The notes beneath the pieces were generated by a model. It saw nothing but the letters and a program-made list of their open reading frames with translations, ran no database searches and was not told where the DNA came from. A stretch of 64,000 bases of DNA from an uncultured Pirellulaceae bacterium (GTDB lineage: Bacteria; Planctomycetota; Planctomycetia; Pirellulales; Pirellulaceae): the NCBI GenBank assembly GCA_938010615.1, contig CALLUY010000136.1, forward strand, positions 53,894-117,893. Direction: 5' to 3'. A program made the position numbers and the translations under genes. Positions 36,432 through 45,424 of the stretch are shown one piece after another. Position 1 is the first letter of the stretch. Each line of letters starts with the position of its first letter.

Positions 36432-39115
36432 GATGAACTTCCACCGGAGATGTTGTCCGCAGCTATTTCAGCATCGAGAAAATCAGTTACCGCTCGTTTG
36501 ATTTCGTTGCGAATGATTTGTAACTGGTTTTGATTGCGAATTTTGTTACCGTCTTCATCGGTAACATAAAACACGTCAATGATTTGGTGAGCGTACGTTG
36601 AAATTCTTGCGTAAGTCACATCCAGCCCAAGACGGTAGATCTTTTTTGAGATCTGGTAAAGTAATCCCGGTTTGTCAAACGCAAAGACATCAATGATGGT
36701 CGCATGGTTGACGGCTCGGTTGTTTGTCTTGACGTTGATTTCTGGTCGCGACAACTGCAAGGCTCGCGTCTCTTCCTCGCCCCACTTCTTGCGGAACTTG
36801 GGCGGTCCCGTCTGCTCCCCAGTCAGGACACCCATGGCTTTCTTTTTGATTTCATCAGTGCGCCATTGCGGTAATTCGCCTGCGCCATGCTCGGTGTCCT
36901 CGAACTGAAATGCGAAAAACATGATTGGGCCAGAAAGCGGCTTGATGTCAGCCGAACGAATTTTGAGTCCCAGGCTCGAAAGCAATCCGGTCAGCCGATA
37001 GAAGTTTCCTGATCGACGGCGGTCAAGATTGGCCAGACAAATCCTGTAGATCGAACGCTTTTCATCAAACTCAATCCAACACTCCGGTTCACCTTCTTTC
37101 AAAGCTCGTATCGGACGAAAACGGCTCGCAATATCCTCCGCCGAGTGAGACTGCAAATAGTTGTTTGGCAAGTTTTGAGTCGATTCGAGCAGCCATTGCC
37201 GAGCCTCGTCGTTCTTCCCGTGACTGGCAACTTGTTGGCAGAAGTCTTTCACATGCTGGTTGGACGCCATTGTTTCAGCGTCACCGTCGCCAGTAAGAAT
37301 TTCCGTGCAACGATGGAACAGATCGGTCAACAATTGGAGCTTCCACGGATTCAGGACTCCGGGACCGACAGCAGAAATGTCAGCACAAGTTAGAACAAAC
37401 AAGTTGTTCAACATGTTGACCGAACCAAGCTTCGACGCAAACTCGGCAACCATCTCCAAATCATTGATGTCGCGATGCATTGCGATGTGAGACATCAACA
37501 AGTGATGCCGCACGAGGAACTTGATCGTGTCGACATCTTCGTCCGGCAGGTCCAGCCGTATCCCGGTTTCCTCTGCGATGCGTTCCCCGACGATGCTGTG
37601 ATCTTCCGGAAAGCCCTTTCCCAGATCGTGAAGCAGCAACGCCAGATGGAGCAGGTTCTTGTCTTTGATGTTGCGATAAGTTCGGCCAACCACTGTCGTT
37701 TCGTTTTCGAACGCAATGGCGTTGTCGACAGCTCGCAAAGAATGTTCGTCAACGGTGTACATGTGGTATTCGTTGAACTGAAGCAATCCGCGGACATGTT
37801 TGAAGCCCGGGATGATCCGTTGCAGCACTTGCGTCTCGTGCAACCGACGCAGCAATCCGCCAAGCCGCTGAGTGTTCGATAGCAGTGCCATGAACATGCG
37901 AGCAGCTTCGCGAGTAAACTTGATGTCGGGGAACTTCAACATCGCGTGCCGAATTGCGATCCACGTATCTTGTTGAAGTGTTTTGTCATGAAGGCATGCC
38001 AGCTGCATCAGTCGCAGAACCAGCTCTAGATCGTGTTTGGCAATGTTGAGCGAATTTTTGCTGATGCCGATTTCGCTTCCGCTGATTCGATAGTGCTCGT
38101 CGATTTGCCGACTGAGCAACGGACTAAGCACCATCGAAGTGCCGCGAACATTTCGATTCAGCATTTTCTCGACAAGGTGATCTGAAATGTAAGTGATTCG
38201 GCTGGTGTAGCGAAAATAGTCTCGCATAAAAGTCTCAACTGACAGCATCGCATCATCGCCGCTGTAGCCCAATAGCTCCGCCAGACGCACCTGTTCATTA
38301 CGTCCAAGCCCGTCATTCGCGCGGTTGGCATGAAAGTGCATTTCGTTCCGAATCCGTAGCAGGAACTCTTGTGACGCCATCAATTGCTTTGTGTCGGTTG
38401 TCGAAATGCCACCGCGTTTGAGTAGCTCCTGAATATCCGTCACGCCGAATCGGACGAATCCCAGCCAACGAATCAAGTGGATGTCTCGAAGACCGCCACG
38501 GGATCGTTTGATGTTGGGCCGAAGCAAGTAAACCGTTTCTCCGAACTCTCGCCGCTCTTTTTCACGAGCCTCCACAATCGCCTTGGTCAGATTTGCAGCA
38601 TTCTTGTTGGTCAGCCTTTGGAAGCGACTGATGAAGTGGTCGAACAGTGGCCGGCTTCCAACCAGAAATCTTGCTTCAGTGATCGATGAAAAAATAACGG
38701 CATCTTTCAACGACATCGAGCAAGCCTCGCGAGGTGTTCGCAAGCTATAGCCCAGCGGCAATCCTGAATCGGTAACATCCTGCGAAACGCGTTTGGAGAA
38801 TTCGCGAAGTTCATCCGTCAACGTGCCCTGATAAAGAACCATCAGGTCGACATCCGAATAAGGCGCGATGTCTTGGCGTCCACAGCCTCCAAGCAAAACC
38901 AGTGCGACCCGCGATTCCAGCTCTGGAGACAGGTCTGCGATGATCGACTGATAGAGAGCAACCAGCACCGAATCCAACAGGTCGGACATTTGTCGGGTGA
39001 CGATTTTACCTGCGACACCAGCTTGGTGCTGTTCTTGAATTTGTGCGCGGCCATCGCGCCAGTGTTGTTTCGCCTGGATGACGCTGTTTCGAAATCCGTC
39101 AGTTATCGACGACAT
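36428..39115 (-). CDS. glnD: [Protein-PII] uridylyltransferase / uridylyl-removing enzyme
   Basis: Senses glutamine and adds or removes UMP on the PII protein. The length of 895 residues is normal. Domain order is complete. The nucleotidyltransferase domain comes first (LGGCGRQDIAPYSDVDLMVL, with the G-G-x-G-R and S-D-x-D residues near residues 75-90). It is followed by the GlnE-like helical domain. The HD hydrolase domain is next (LHLALLLHDLGKGFPEDHS, then HHLLMSHIAMHRD). Two ACT domains close the C-terminus (RSGNFYRLTGLLSSLGLKIR; KPGLLYQISKKIYRLGLDVT). The PII gene glnB lies upstream on the same strand, 161 bases away. The downstream TPR gene overlaps by four bases. Confidence 0.96.
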   Translation of the reverse strand: MSSITDGFRNSVIQAKQHWRDGRAQIQEQHQAGVAGKIVTRQMSDLLDSVLVALYQSIIADLSPELESRVALVLLGGCGRQDIAPYSDVDLMVLYQGTLTDELREFSKRVSQDVTDSGLPLGYSLRTPREACSMSLKDAVIFSSITEARFLVGSRPLFDHFISRFQRLTNKNAANLTKAIVEAREKERREFGETVYLLRPNIKRSRGGLRDIHLIRWLGFVRFGVTDIQELLKRGGISTTDTKQLMASQEFLLRIRNEMHFHANRANDGLGRNEQVRLAELLGYSGDDAMLSVETFMRDYFRYTSRITYISDHLVEKMLNRNVRGTSMVLSPLLSRQIDEHYRISGSEIGISKNSLNIAKHDLELVLRLMQLACLHDKTLQQDTWIAIRHAMLKFPDIKFTREAARMFMALLSNTQRLGGLLRRLHETQVLQRIIPGFKHVRGLLQFNEYHMYTVDEHSLRAVDNAIAFENETTVVGRTYRNIKDKNLLHLALLLHDLGKGFPEDHSIVGERIAEETGIRLDLPDEDVDTIKFLVRHHLLMSHIAMHRDINDLEMVAEFASKLGSVNMLNNLFVLTCADISAVGPGVLNPWKLQLLTDLFHRCTEILTGDGDAETMASNQHVKDFCQQVASHGKNDEARQWLLESTQNLPNNYLQSHSAEDIASRFRPIRALKEGEPECWIEFDEKRSIYRICLANLDRRRSGNFYRLTGLLSSLGLKIRSADIKPLSGPIMFFAFQFEDTEHGAGELPQWRTDEIKKKAMGVLTGEQTGPPKFRKKWGEEETRALQLSRPEINVKTNNRAVNHATIIDVFAFDKPGLLYQISKKIYRLGLDVTYARISTYAHQIIDVFYVTDEDGNKIRNQNQLQIIRNEIKRAVTDFLDAEIAADNISGGSSS

Positions 39116-39276
39116 GGTTCGCGCATTAAGGAGATAATCTTTCCCCGAAGTGGTCAGCCCGGATCAAAGATTTCATGGTTAACGTAAAAGGATCAATGGT
39201 GGTTGGTTCGGGTTAATTCTCGGAAGTCTTGACGACTTCCGCTACGTTGACCCGACCATGATGTCGAGGCAAAACA

Positions 39277-39705
<429 letters not shown>

Positions 39706-39842
39706 TTAAGATGACCTGACGTTGCCATTGTAGCGTCCAAGGCATTTTGACTCATCGGGAGAATCGAGGAATTTCATCACCGATCCAACCTTATTGGATG
39801 TTCAGGGACCAGATATTCAAATTGCAGCGGATTCTGGCGTTT

Positions 39843-40421
39843 TTAGCGACTCGCTGTCCACGGTGTTTCCGAGCAACCACTCTCGTGATTGGCGAAACGA
39901 GCCATCACAAACAGCAGGTCGCTGAGTCGATTCAGATAGACCAAATCGATCGACAGATCGCGATCGACACCTGCGTCAAGAAGCTCAACGAGCCTCCTTT
40001 CTGAGCGGCGGCAAACCGTCCTTGCAAGGTGAAGCTGGCATCCGGTGTGCGAACCACTTGGAAGGATAAATGTCTGCAAAGGTGGCACCGTCGCATCGAA
40101 CTGATCAATCCAACGTTCCAACTGCAGGATATTTTCCTGATTCAATTCGGCCGGATTCGTTTTTGGATCCGTCGCAAGCGCCGCCGCGACACGACTCCCA
40201 AGATCAAACAATTCCATTTGAATGCGAGTCAGCACTTCGATCGGACCGAGTTCAGTTTTCGATTCCGGTTGTTCGCGCCAGTGAGCGATGGCACATCCGA
40301 GATGGCAGTTGGTTTCGTCGACACTTCCGCAGACTTCGACGACCAAATGTGATTTGGGAACTCGGACGGCACCAAGTAAGCCGGTTTCCCCTTTGTCACC
40401 ATTGCGGGTATAAATCTTCAT
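39843..40421 (-). CDS. Cob(I)yrinic acid a,c-diamide adenosyltransferase (PduO type)
   Basis: Transfers the adenosyl group of ATP to cob(I)alamin to make coenzyme B12. The protein has 192 residues. The N-terminal ATP-binding signature is YTRNGDKGETGLLGAVRVPK, followed by the VCGSVDETNCHLG block. Later conserved regions are FILPSGSHTGCQLHLARTVC and RRSERRLVELL, then VYLNRLSDLLFVMARFANHE. This order is typical of the PduO/MMAB family. It diverges from the NUDIX gene with only 29 bases between the starts. No cobalamin riboswitch is visible in that short gap. Confidence 0.93.
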   Translation of the reverse strand: MKIYTRNGDKGETGLLGAVRVPKSHLVVEVCGSVDETNCHLGCAIAHWREQPESKTELGPIEVLTRIQMELFDLGSRVAAALATDPKTNPAELNQENILQLERWIDQFDATVPPLQTFILPSGSHTGCQLHLARTVCRRSERRLVELLDAGVDRDLSIDLVYLNRLSDLLFVMARFANHESGCSETPWTASR

Positions 40422-40450
40422 GATGTTTTGGCGAGAAAAGGATTAACGCT

Positions 40451-40876
40451 ATGGAAAAAGTCAAATCGTGTGGCTTCTTAATCTATCGGACACAACCGCA
40501 ACGATCAATTCTGCTAATGAAGCATCCCAAACGATGGGATCTTCCCAAGGGCCACGTCGACGATGGCGAAACGAACTTCGAATGCGCACTTCGCGAGTTG
40601 CAGGAAGAGACTGGTATCGAGGAACACCATCTGAGGATCGAAGATGGATTCAAGTTCAAAGATCGCTACATCGTCGATTCCAAAAAGGGCAAGAAGAAGA
40701 AAAAGTTGATCATCTATCTTGCTGAGCTGATCGCAGACGTCGAAATCGTTCCGACCGAACACGAAGGCTACGAATGGGTTGACTGGAACCCACCGCATGC
40801 GATTCAGAAAAAGACGATCGATCCGTTACTGGCAGAAGTCGAACAGTGGTGGCAAGAGCAGCAAAAGGTGGCATAA
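40451..40876 (+). CDS. NUDIX hydrolase, Ap4A-type
   Basis: Small cytoplasmic hydrolase of 141 residues acting on nucleoside diphosphate-linked compounds. The NUDIX box is complete: GHVDDGETNFECALRELQEE followed by TGI, with the metal-binding Glu residues in R-E-L-x-E-E. The N-terminal strand SCGFLIYRT and the block KRWDLPKGHVDDGE are typical of diadenosine tetraphosphate hydrolases (AsymAp4A type). The C-terminal end (EGYEWVDWNPPHAIQ) fits this subgroup. The substrate is not certain. Its stop overlaps a palindromic repeat that begins at 40864. Confidence 0.88.
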   Translation: MEKVKSCGFLIYRTQPQRSILLMKHPKRWDLPKGHVDDGETNFECALRELQEETGIEEHHLRIEDGFKFKDRYIVDSKKGKKKKKLIIYLAELIADVEIVPTEHEGYEWVDWNPPHAIQKKTIDPLLAEVEQWWQEQQKVA

Positions 40877-40988
40877 GCCTGTGGCTTGTGATTGCATGTC
40901 TTGCATCCACTCGAAGCTTGAGCCGCTGGAAAAACCGAATCTTGAAAAGTGAAATGCAATCCACAGGCTGGAAGCCTATGCCACCTTT
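40864..40988. repeat. Long imperfect inverted repeat (GGTGGCATAGGC family)
   Basis: The left arm begins AAAGGTGGCATAAGCCTGTG at 40864 and the right arm ends at 40988 with GAAGCCTATGCCACCTTT. The two arms of about 33 bases pair with gaps. The family is shared with 22794-22856 and 62931-62954. The element overlaps the end of the NUDIX gene and stops just before the convergent amidohydrolase gene. Confidence 0.8.
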
Positions 40989-40990
40989 AG

Positions 40991-42292
40991 TTATTCGTTT
41001 TTGAAAACGGTTCCTGCTTTCATCACGAAGGCAACTTTCTTCATCAGCGAGATGTTTTCAATCGGATCGCCTTTCACAGCGACGATGTCCGCGAGCTTCC
41101 CAGCTTCCAGCGTACCGAGCTTATCATCGATTTTCAGCAACTTCGAGGCTTCTAGCGTTGCCGCCTGAATCGCCTGCATCGGAGTCATTCCTCCTGCAAC
41201 CATCAACTCAAATTCGCGAGCATTGTCGCCGTGTGGAGAAACGCCCGAGTCGGTTCCAAACGCGATCTTTACTCCAGCAGCATGAGCTTTGGCGAAGGTC
41301 TTCATGATGACGGGTCCAATCGCAGCCGCTTTCGGTCGAACGACGGCAGGAAAGTAATCTTCTTCCTTGGCTTTTTCAGCAACCCAATCACCCGCCATTA
41401 GCGTCGGCACATAATAGGTCCCACGTTCTTTCATCAAACGCATGACTTCGGGAGTCATATAAGTTCCGTGTTCGATCGAATCAACGCCCGCCAAAACAGC
41501 TCGCTTCATTCCTTCGGTTCCATGTGCGTGAACGGCGACGGTCATCTCGTAGTCTTTGGCGATTTCGACGATCGCTTTCAATTCATCTTTCGTAAACTGA
41601 GGGTTCTGTCCATTGACCGCTAGGCTCAAGACGCCACCGGTTGCCGTTAGCTTGATCAGATCCGCACCGTCTTTGTATCGCTGACGAACCGCTTTGCGAG
41701 CATCATCGACTCCGTTGATAACGCCATCGACGGGTGTGCCATCGCGTTTAAACTGTCCTTTGGTTCCGTTGGTCGGATCGGCGTGCCCGCCAGTTGTGGC
41801 AAGCGACTTTCCAGCGGTGTAAATTCGTGGCCCCAGAATCCAGCCTTTGTCGATCGCTGAACGGAGCGACACCGAATTCGTTCCGTTATCGCCGAGTTCC
41901 CGAACCGTCGTGAATCCCGCCATCAGAGTTTTCTTTGCGTAAGTCGTCGAACGCAGCGCAAAATCTGCCTCGTTGAGGAAGAACTTGTCGGAGTACACTT
42001 TTTTGTGATGCTGCATCATCAAGTGCGTGTGCATGTCCATCAAACCGGGCATGACGGTGTGCTCTTTGAGATCGATTGCCGTCACTGAATCGGCGTCGCC
42101 GAACTTTACAGGATCAACGTAGCCATCTTCGATCGATTTAATTTTGCCATCTTCTACAACGATGGTCATCTCGTTGTGAACTTCTCCATCCTGTCCATTG
42201 ATCAGCTTTCCGGCGTGGATCACGGTTTGGGCTGCGGAAACTGTTTGCAACGAAACGAGCAACGTGACGACAGCGAAAAATTTTCGAATCAT
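40991..42292 (-). CDS. Secreted metal-dependent amidohydrolase (prolidase-like)
   Basis: Zinc-type amidohydrolase of 433 residues with a signal peptide ([18 protein letters not shown]), so it acts in the periplasm or outside. The expected metal ligands are all visible. They are H-x-H in [11 protein letters not shown], the carboxylated lysine in [11 protein letters not shown], His in [10 protein letters not shown] and SIEHGTYM, and the final Asp in AFGTDSG. The C-terminal block [20 protein letters not shown] is the usual closing strand pair of this superfamily. It most resembles the subgroup with Xaa-Pro or Xaa-Arg dipeptidase activity. The substrate is not certain. Confidence 0.9.
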   Translation of the reverse strand: MIRKFFAVVTLLVSLQTVSAAQTVIHAGKLINGQDGEVHNEMTIVVEDGKIKSIEDGYVDPVKFGDADSVTAIDLKEHTVMPGLMDMHTHLMMQHHKKVYSDKFFLNEADFALRSTTYAKKTLMAGFTTVRELGDNGTNSVSLRSAIDKGWILGPRIYTAGKSLATTGGHADPTNGTKGQFKRDGTPVDGVINGVDDARKAVRQRYKDGADLIKLTATGGVLSLAVNGQNPQFTKDELKAIVEIAKDYEMTVAVHAHGTEGMKRAVLAGVDSIEHGTYMTPEVMRLMKERGTYYVPTLMAGDWVAEKAKEEDYFPAVVRPKAAAIGPVIMKTFAKAHAAGVKIAFGTDSGVSPHGDNAREFELMVAGGMTPMQAIQAATLEASKLLKIDDKLGTLEAGKLADIVAVKGDPIENISLMKKVAFVMKAGTVFKNE

Positions 42293-42524
42293 GGGATTAC
42301 TTGAGTGGTTCGAGATTGAATCGGTGGACCGAGTTTAACTCAAGCGTTGGCGGTGCGATAGAATTGCGGTGTCGATCGCCTACATATTTGAGGAACGAAT
42401 CATTGAAATTGTTGTCCGACGAGGAACTTGAAGAATCGGCCGTCGTTGCGAATTGCCGGATGAATCGCGAGCGAAATTTGCGTGGTGGCAACGGCGAAGT
42501 TGACTCAAACGAGATCCGTGTTTT

Positions 42525-44021
42525 TCAGTTTTGCTTTGGCTGATTGTTGATTTCTGGAATCGGGTCTTCGCGTTTGATTGGCGATCCTTCCCAGGTGATT
42601 TCGCCTTTCTCGAAAGTCAAAATGCGATGCTTGCTGCCCGGCACGGGTTTGCGATTCGTCTTCGGAAGCCACTTTCGATGTTCGTCAACCACGGAGGCAT
42701 GATTCGCATCGTCGATTAGATTTTTCCACTCGTTGGGATCGGCGTTCATGTCGTAAAGCTCTTCGCTGCCGTCGGCATATTGAATGAATCGCCAGTTCTC
42801 GCTTCGAATTCCGTGGTTGTCATGGTTGTGCGTTGTGATCGCCGGACGTTCACGCTTCGTCGTTGGATCGTTCAGCTGGGGAGCGAGACTCAGTCCTTCA
42901 AGAGCTTCATTTTTTGGTAGGCCGCAAAGATCCAGCAGCGTCGGATACATGTCCAGTAATTCAGCCGGCTGAGTGCACGTTTGCCCCTTCAATATTCCAG
43001 GCCCCGCAAAGATTAACGGCACTCGAGTGCTGCGATCCCATAACGTGTTTTTCCCAGTGATCTGTTTCTCACCAAGATGGAAACCGTGATCGGACCAAAG
43101 CACAACGATTGTGTTTTCGCAGTAGCCATTGCTCTCAAGTGCATCGAGCAATCGGCCAATCTGACTGTCAACGAAACTGGTGCTTGCGAGATAGGATCGA
43201 ACCAAATTCTTCCATTGGTTCTGTTCTACCAGAAAGTCATGACGCGGCTCTGGAAGCTTCCAATGTAAATACCATGAGAAACGTGGCGTGTCCTCTCGAT
43301 CGTTTTTCAAAAACGGAGGCAAGACCAATGTTTCTTCCGGGTACATGTCGTACCACTTTTGCGTCACGTAGCAGGGCACATGCGGCAAGAAGAAACCGAC
43401 CGAAAGAAAAAACGGCTCCTGCGGTTTCGCATTGAGCGTTTCGACTCCGTAGGAGGCAACCGTCCAGTCTCCTTTATCTTCGTCCTTGTGAGGAAACGTT
43501 CCCCAATCAACCCAAGGGTTTGGGTGAGGAGTTTCGACGAGCTTTTTTGAAGGTTTGACTCCAACTCTGGCAGGCGGCCCAACGTGTTCAAACTCCGCGT
43601 GCTTCTTCTGCCGGCCGTAGCCGCCGTGATAGATTTTTCCGCCCATGTAAGTTGTGTAGCCGCCCCGTTTGAGATATTGCGGCAGCGTCACAACATCTTT
43701 AAATTCTTCCACTTGTCGAATCGTCGGCGCGAGTCCATAAACTCCCGTCGTCGAGGGCCGTAGCCCTGTCATGACACTGGTTCGAGACGAGTTGCACAGC
43801 GGCGACTGACAATGAGCGTTTAGAAAAAGCGTTCCGCGGGCTGCAAGCTGGTCGATGTGCGGCGTCTTAATTTGTGGATGCCCTTTCATGCAACCGATCC
43901 AGTCGTTCTGGTCATCGATCGCAATGAACAGAATATTGGGCTTTTCTAACGCTACCGATTGTTTCGCAGCAACGTTCCAGATCAAAGCCAACGGGATAAA
44001 TATCAATATGGCGAAACGCAT
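42525..44021 (-). CDS. Secreted sulfatase, iduronate-2-sulfatase-like
   Basis: Predicted to hydrolyse sulfate esters of polysaccharides in the periplasm. The protein has 498 residues with a signal peptide (LIFIPLALIWNVAAK). Metal-binding aspartates are in NILFIAIDDQND (D36, D37). The active-site segment reads LCNSSRTSVMTGLRPSTTG, with Cys76 as the residue to be converted to formylglycine. Later blocks include VVLWSDHGFHLGEKQITGKN, the family's second metal and His region. The usual motif is C-x-P-S-R; here the proline is serine (C-N-S-S-R). The length and order otherwise fit iduronate-2-sulfatase-like enzymes, which are numerous in marine planctomycetes. Confidence 0.9.
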   Translation of the reverse strand: MRFAILIFIPLALIWNVAAKQSVALEKPNILFIAIDDQNDWIGCMKGHPQIKTPHIDQLAARGTLFLNAHCQSPLCNSSRTSVMTGLRPSTTGVYGLAPTIRQVEEFKDVVTLPQYLKRGGYTTYMGGKIYHGGYGRQKKHAEFEHVGPPARVGVKPSKKLVETPHPNPWVDWGTFPHKDEDKGDWTVASYGVETLNAKPQEPFFLSVGFFLPHVPCYVTQKWYDMYPEETLVLPPFLKNDREDTPRFSWYLHWKLPEPRHDFLVEQNQWKNLVRSYLASTSFVDSQIGRLLDALESNGYCENTIVVLWSDHGFHLGEKQITGKNTLWDRSTRVPLIFAGPGILKGQTCTQPAELLDMYPTLLDLCGLPKNEALEGLSLAPQLNDPTTKRERPAITTHNHDNHGIRSENWRFIQYADGSEELYDMNADPNEWKNLIDDANHASVVDEHRKWLPKTNRKPVPGSKHRILTFEKGEITWEGSPIKREDPIPEINNQPKQN

Positions 44022-44306
44022 GATGTTGCTCGGGTGAGATTGAGGACAGCCGAGCAGATTGTATCAGTAACTCATCCGCGATTCGAATTCGGAGGTTTGC
44101 TAACGATCAACCTCGCCCCGCGCCGGAACGTCATGTACGACCACGCCCATTGCATCACAACAAACAATCGATTTTGAATCCGGCCAGGAAGTAGATGTGG
44201 ACGACGAGCCACGCCAACCCCGCGAGGCGACCAGTATGCCGACGAAGCGTTGGCGATCCGCAGAGATCGGACTAAGATTTTCATCTATCTCAATTAGGAA
44301 AGTGCC

Positions 44307-45275
44307 ATGCCGAATTCTCTCCCTCCATTTGAAGCTTCCAAATCAAGCTCGCGAATGCAAATGGCGCTCGAGTCGTTTGTTGATCGGCTCAGGAAGGACC
44401 GAAACGTTCTTGCCGCGGTTCGCGTTGGCAGTTTTGAAGAAGAATTGATGTGGTGGAAGGAATCCATCGGACTTTGGATCATCGAAGCCGACGGAGTTTC
44501 ACGGCGACTCAAGAGCGACGGCAATGAAGAGCGAATTCATCGCACCTTCGTTGAGGACGACATCAATATTCATGCTCAGATTATTCCGCGTTCGCGATTC
44601 AAGCAGATGGTGGAGGGGTCATCGCGGACGGCGTTTTCATCCAGTTTCTTTGCGAGGCGGGAACTTGTTTATTGTGATGATCCTTCGATTGCGAAATGGT
44701 TTGAAACCGCCAATACAATCGCGAAGCAGGATCAGCAAAACGAACGGATGATCGCAACAACGTGGGTCATGCGCTCTGCTCGCTACGCCAGGAAGCGAAT
44801 TGAACGACAGGGCGATCTGGATCTCGGATTCGAAGCGTTGATATGGTCAGCTCATGGGATTGCCTGTGTGGAAATCATCAACGCCGGAGAAGTTTGGGAG
44901 CAAACGGCGATCCATAAAGCGATCGAATTGCAGCCAGAATTGTTTAAGCCTATCTACACGGATCTGTTGACGAAGAAGCGAACGAAGAAGCTGCTGCTGT
45001 CGGCGCTTGATCGTGTGGATCAATATTTTGAAGAGAACTCGGAGGAATACCTCCAGCCGATTCTGAAATTCCTGAAGAAGGAAAAACGAACTGTTCCCCT
45101 TTCCCACATCGCAGACCACTTCGCTCATTCGCAAATCTGGCCCGGTCATATTGAAACAGCATGCGAGTGGCTCGAACGTGAGGGCGTGGTCGAAAAACTG
45201 GCGGTCCCATTTCGCATCACAAAGAAGAGCCGAACGGATGTTGAGGAACCCGCTTACTTTTACGATCCGGAGTGA
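44307..45275 (+). CDS. Nucleotidyltransferase-like protein with C-terminal winged helix
   Basis: Protein of 322 residues from ATG 44307 with AGGAAAG just upstream. Residues about 20-115 fit a degenerate nucleotidyltransferase fold: RNVLAAVRVGSFEEELMWWK and then DGVSRRLKSDG. The G-S-(F/x) motif is present, but the usual D-x-D catalytic pair is not obvious. The middle is helical (YARKRIERQGDLDLGFEALI). The last 80 residues resemble a winged helix (VPLSHIADHFAHSQIWPGHI, then EWLEREGVVEKL), which suggests nucleic-acid binding. It is followed by the repeat and group II intron. The catalytic status is uncertain. Confidence 0.7.
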   Translation: MPNSLPPFEASKSSSRMQMALESFVDRLRKDRNVLAAVRVGSFEEELMWWKESIGLWIIEADGVSRRLKSDGNEERIHRTFVEDDINIHAQIIPRSRFKQMVEGSSRTAFSSSFFARRELVYCDDPSIAKWFETANTIAKQDQQNERMIATTWVMRSARYARKRIERQGDLDLGFEALIWSAHGIACVEIINAGEVWEQTAIHKAIELQPELFKPIYTDLLTKKRTKKLLLSALDRVDQYFEENSEEYLQPILKFLKKEKRTVPLSHIADHFAHSQIWPGHIETACEWLEREGVVEKLAVPFRITKKSRTDVEEPAYFYDPE

Positions 45276-45282
45276 TTGGTTT

Positions 45283-45297
45283 GGCTACAGATGAACA
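45283..45297. repeat. Left arm of an inverted repeat split by the group II intron
   Basis: GGCTACAGATGAACA at 45283-45297 is nearly the reverse complement of TGTTCATCTGTGGCT at 47416-47430, which directly follows the intron. The stretch beside it (CACAGATTTACACAGATG and GCGCAGAGGCG) looks like a widespread intergenic repeat type. The intron seems to have landed in this element. Confidence 0.6.
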
Positions 45298-45424
45298 CAG
45301 ATTTACACAGATGACGCGCAGAGGCGACGATGGTTTTTGAGCATAAAGAGAACTCAAGGCTTCGGAGATTAAGATAAGGCTGTCATTAAATTTTGGAAGA
45401 GAAAAAGTTTAATTCGAACGGATG

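Noticed and set aside
40422..40450. Cobalamin riboswitch before the adenosyltransferase gene
   Set aside because: Only 29 bases separate the divergent starts, too few for a B12 riboswitch.
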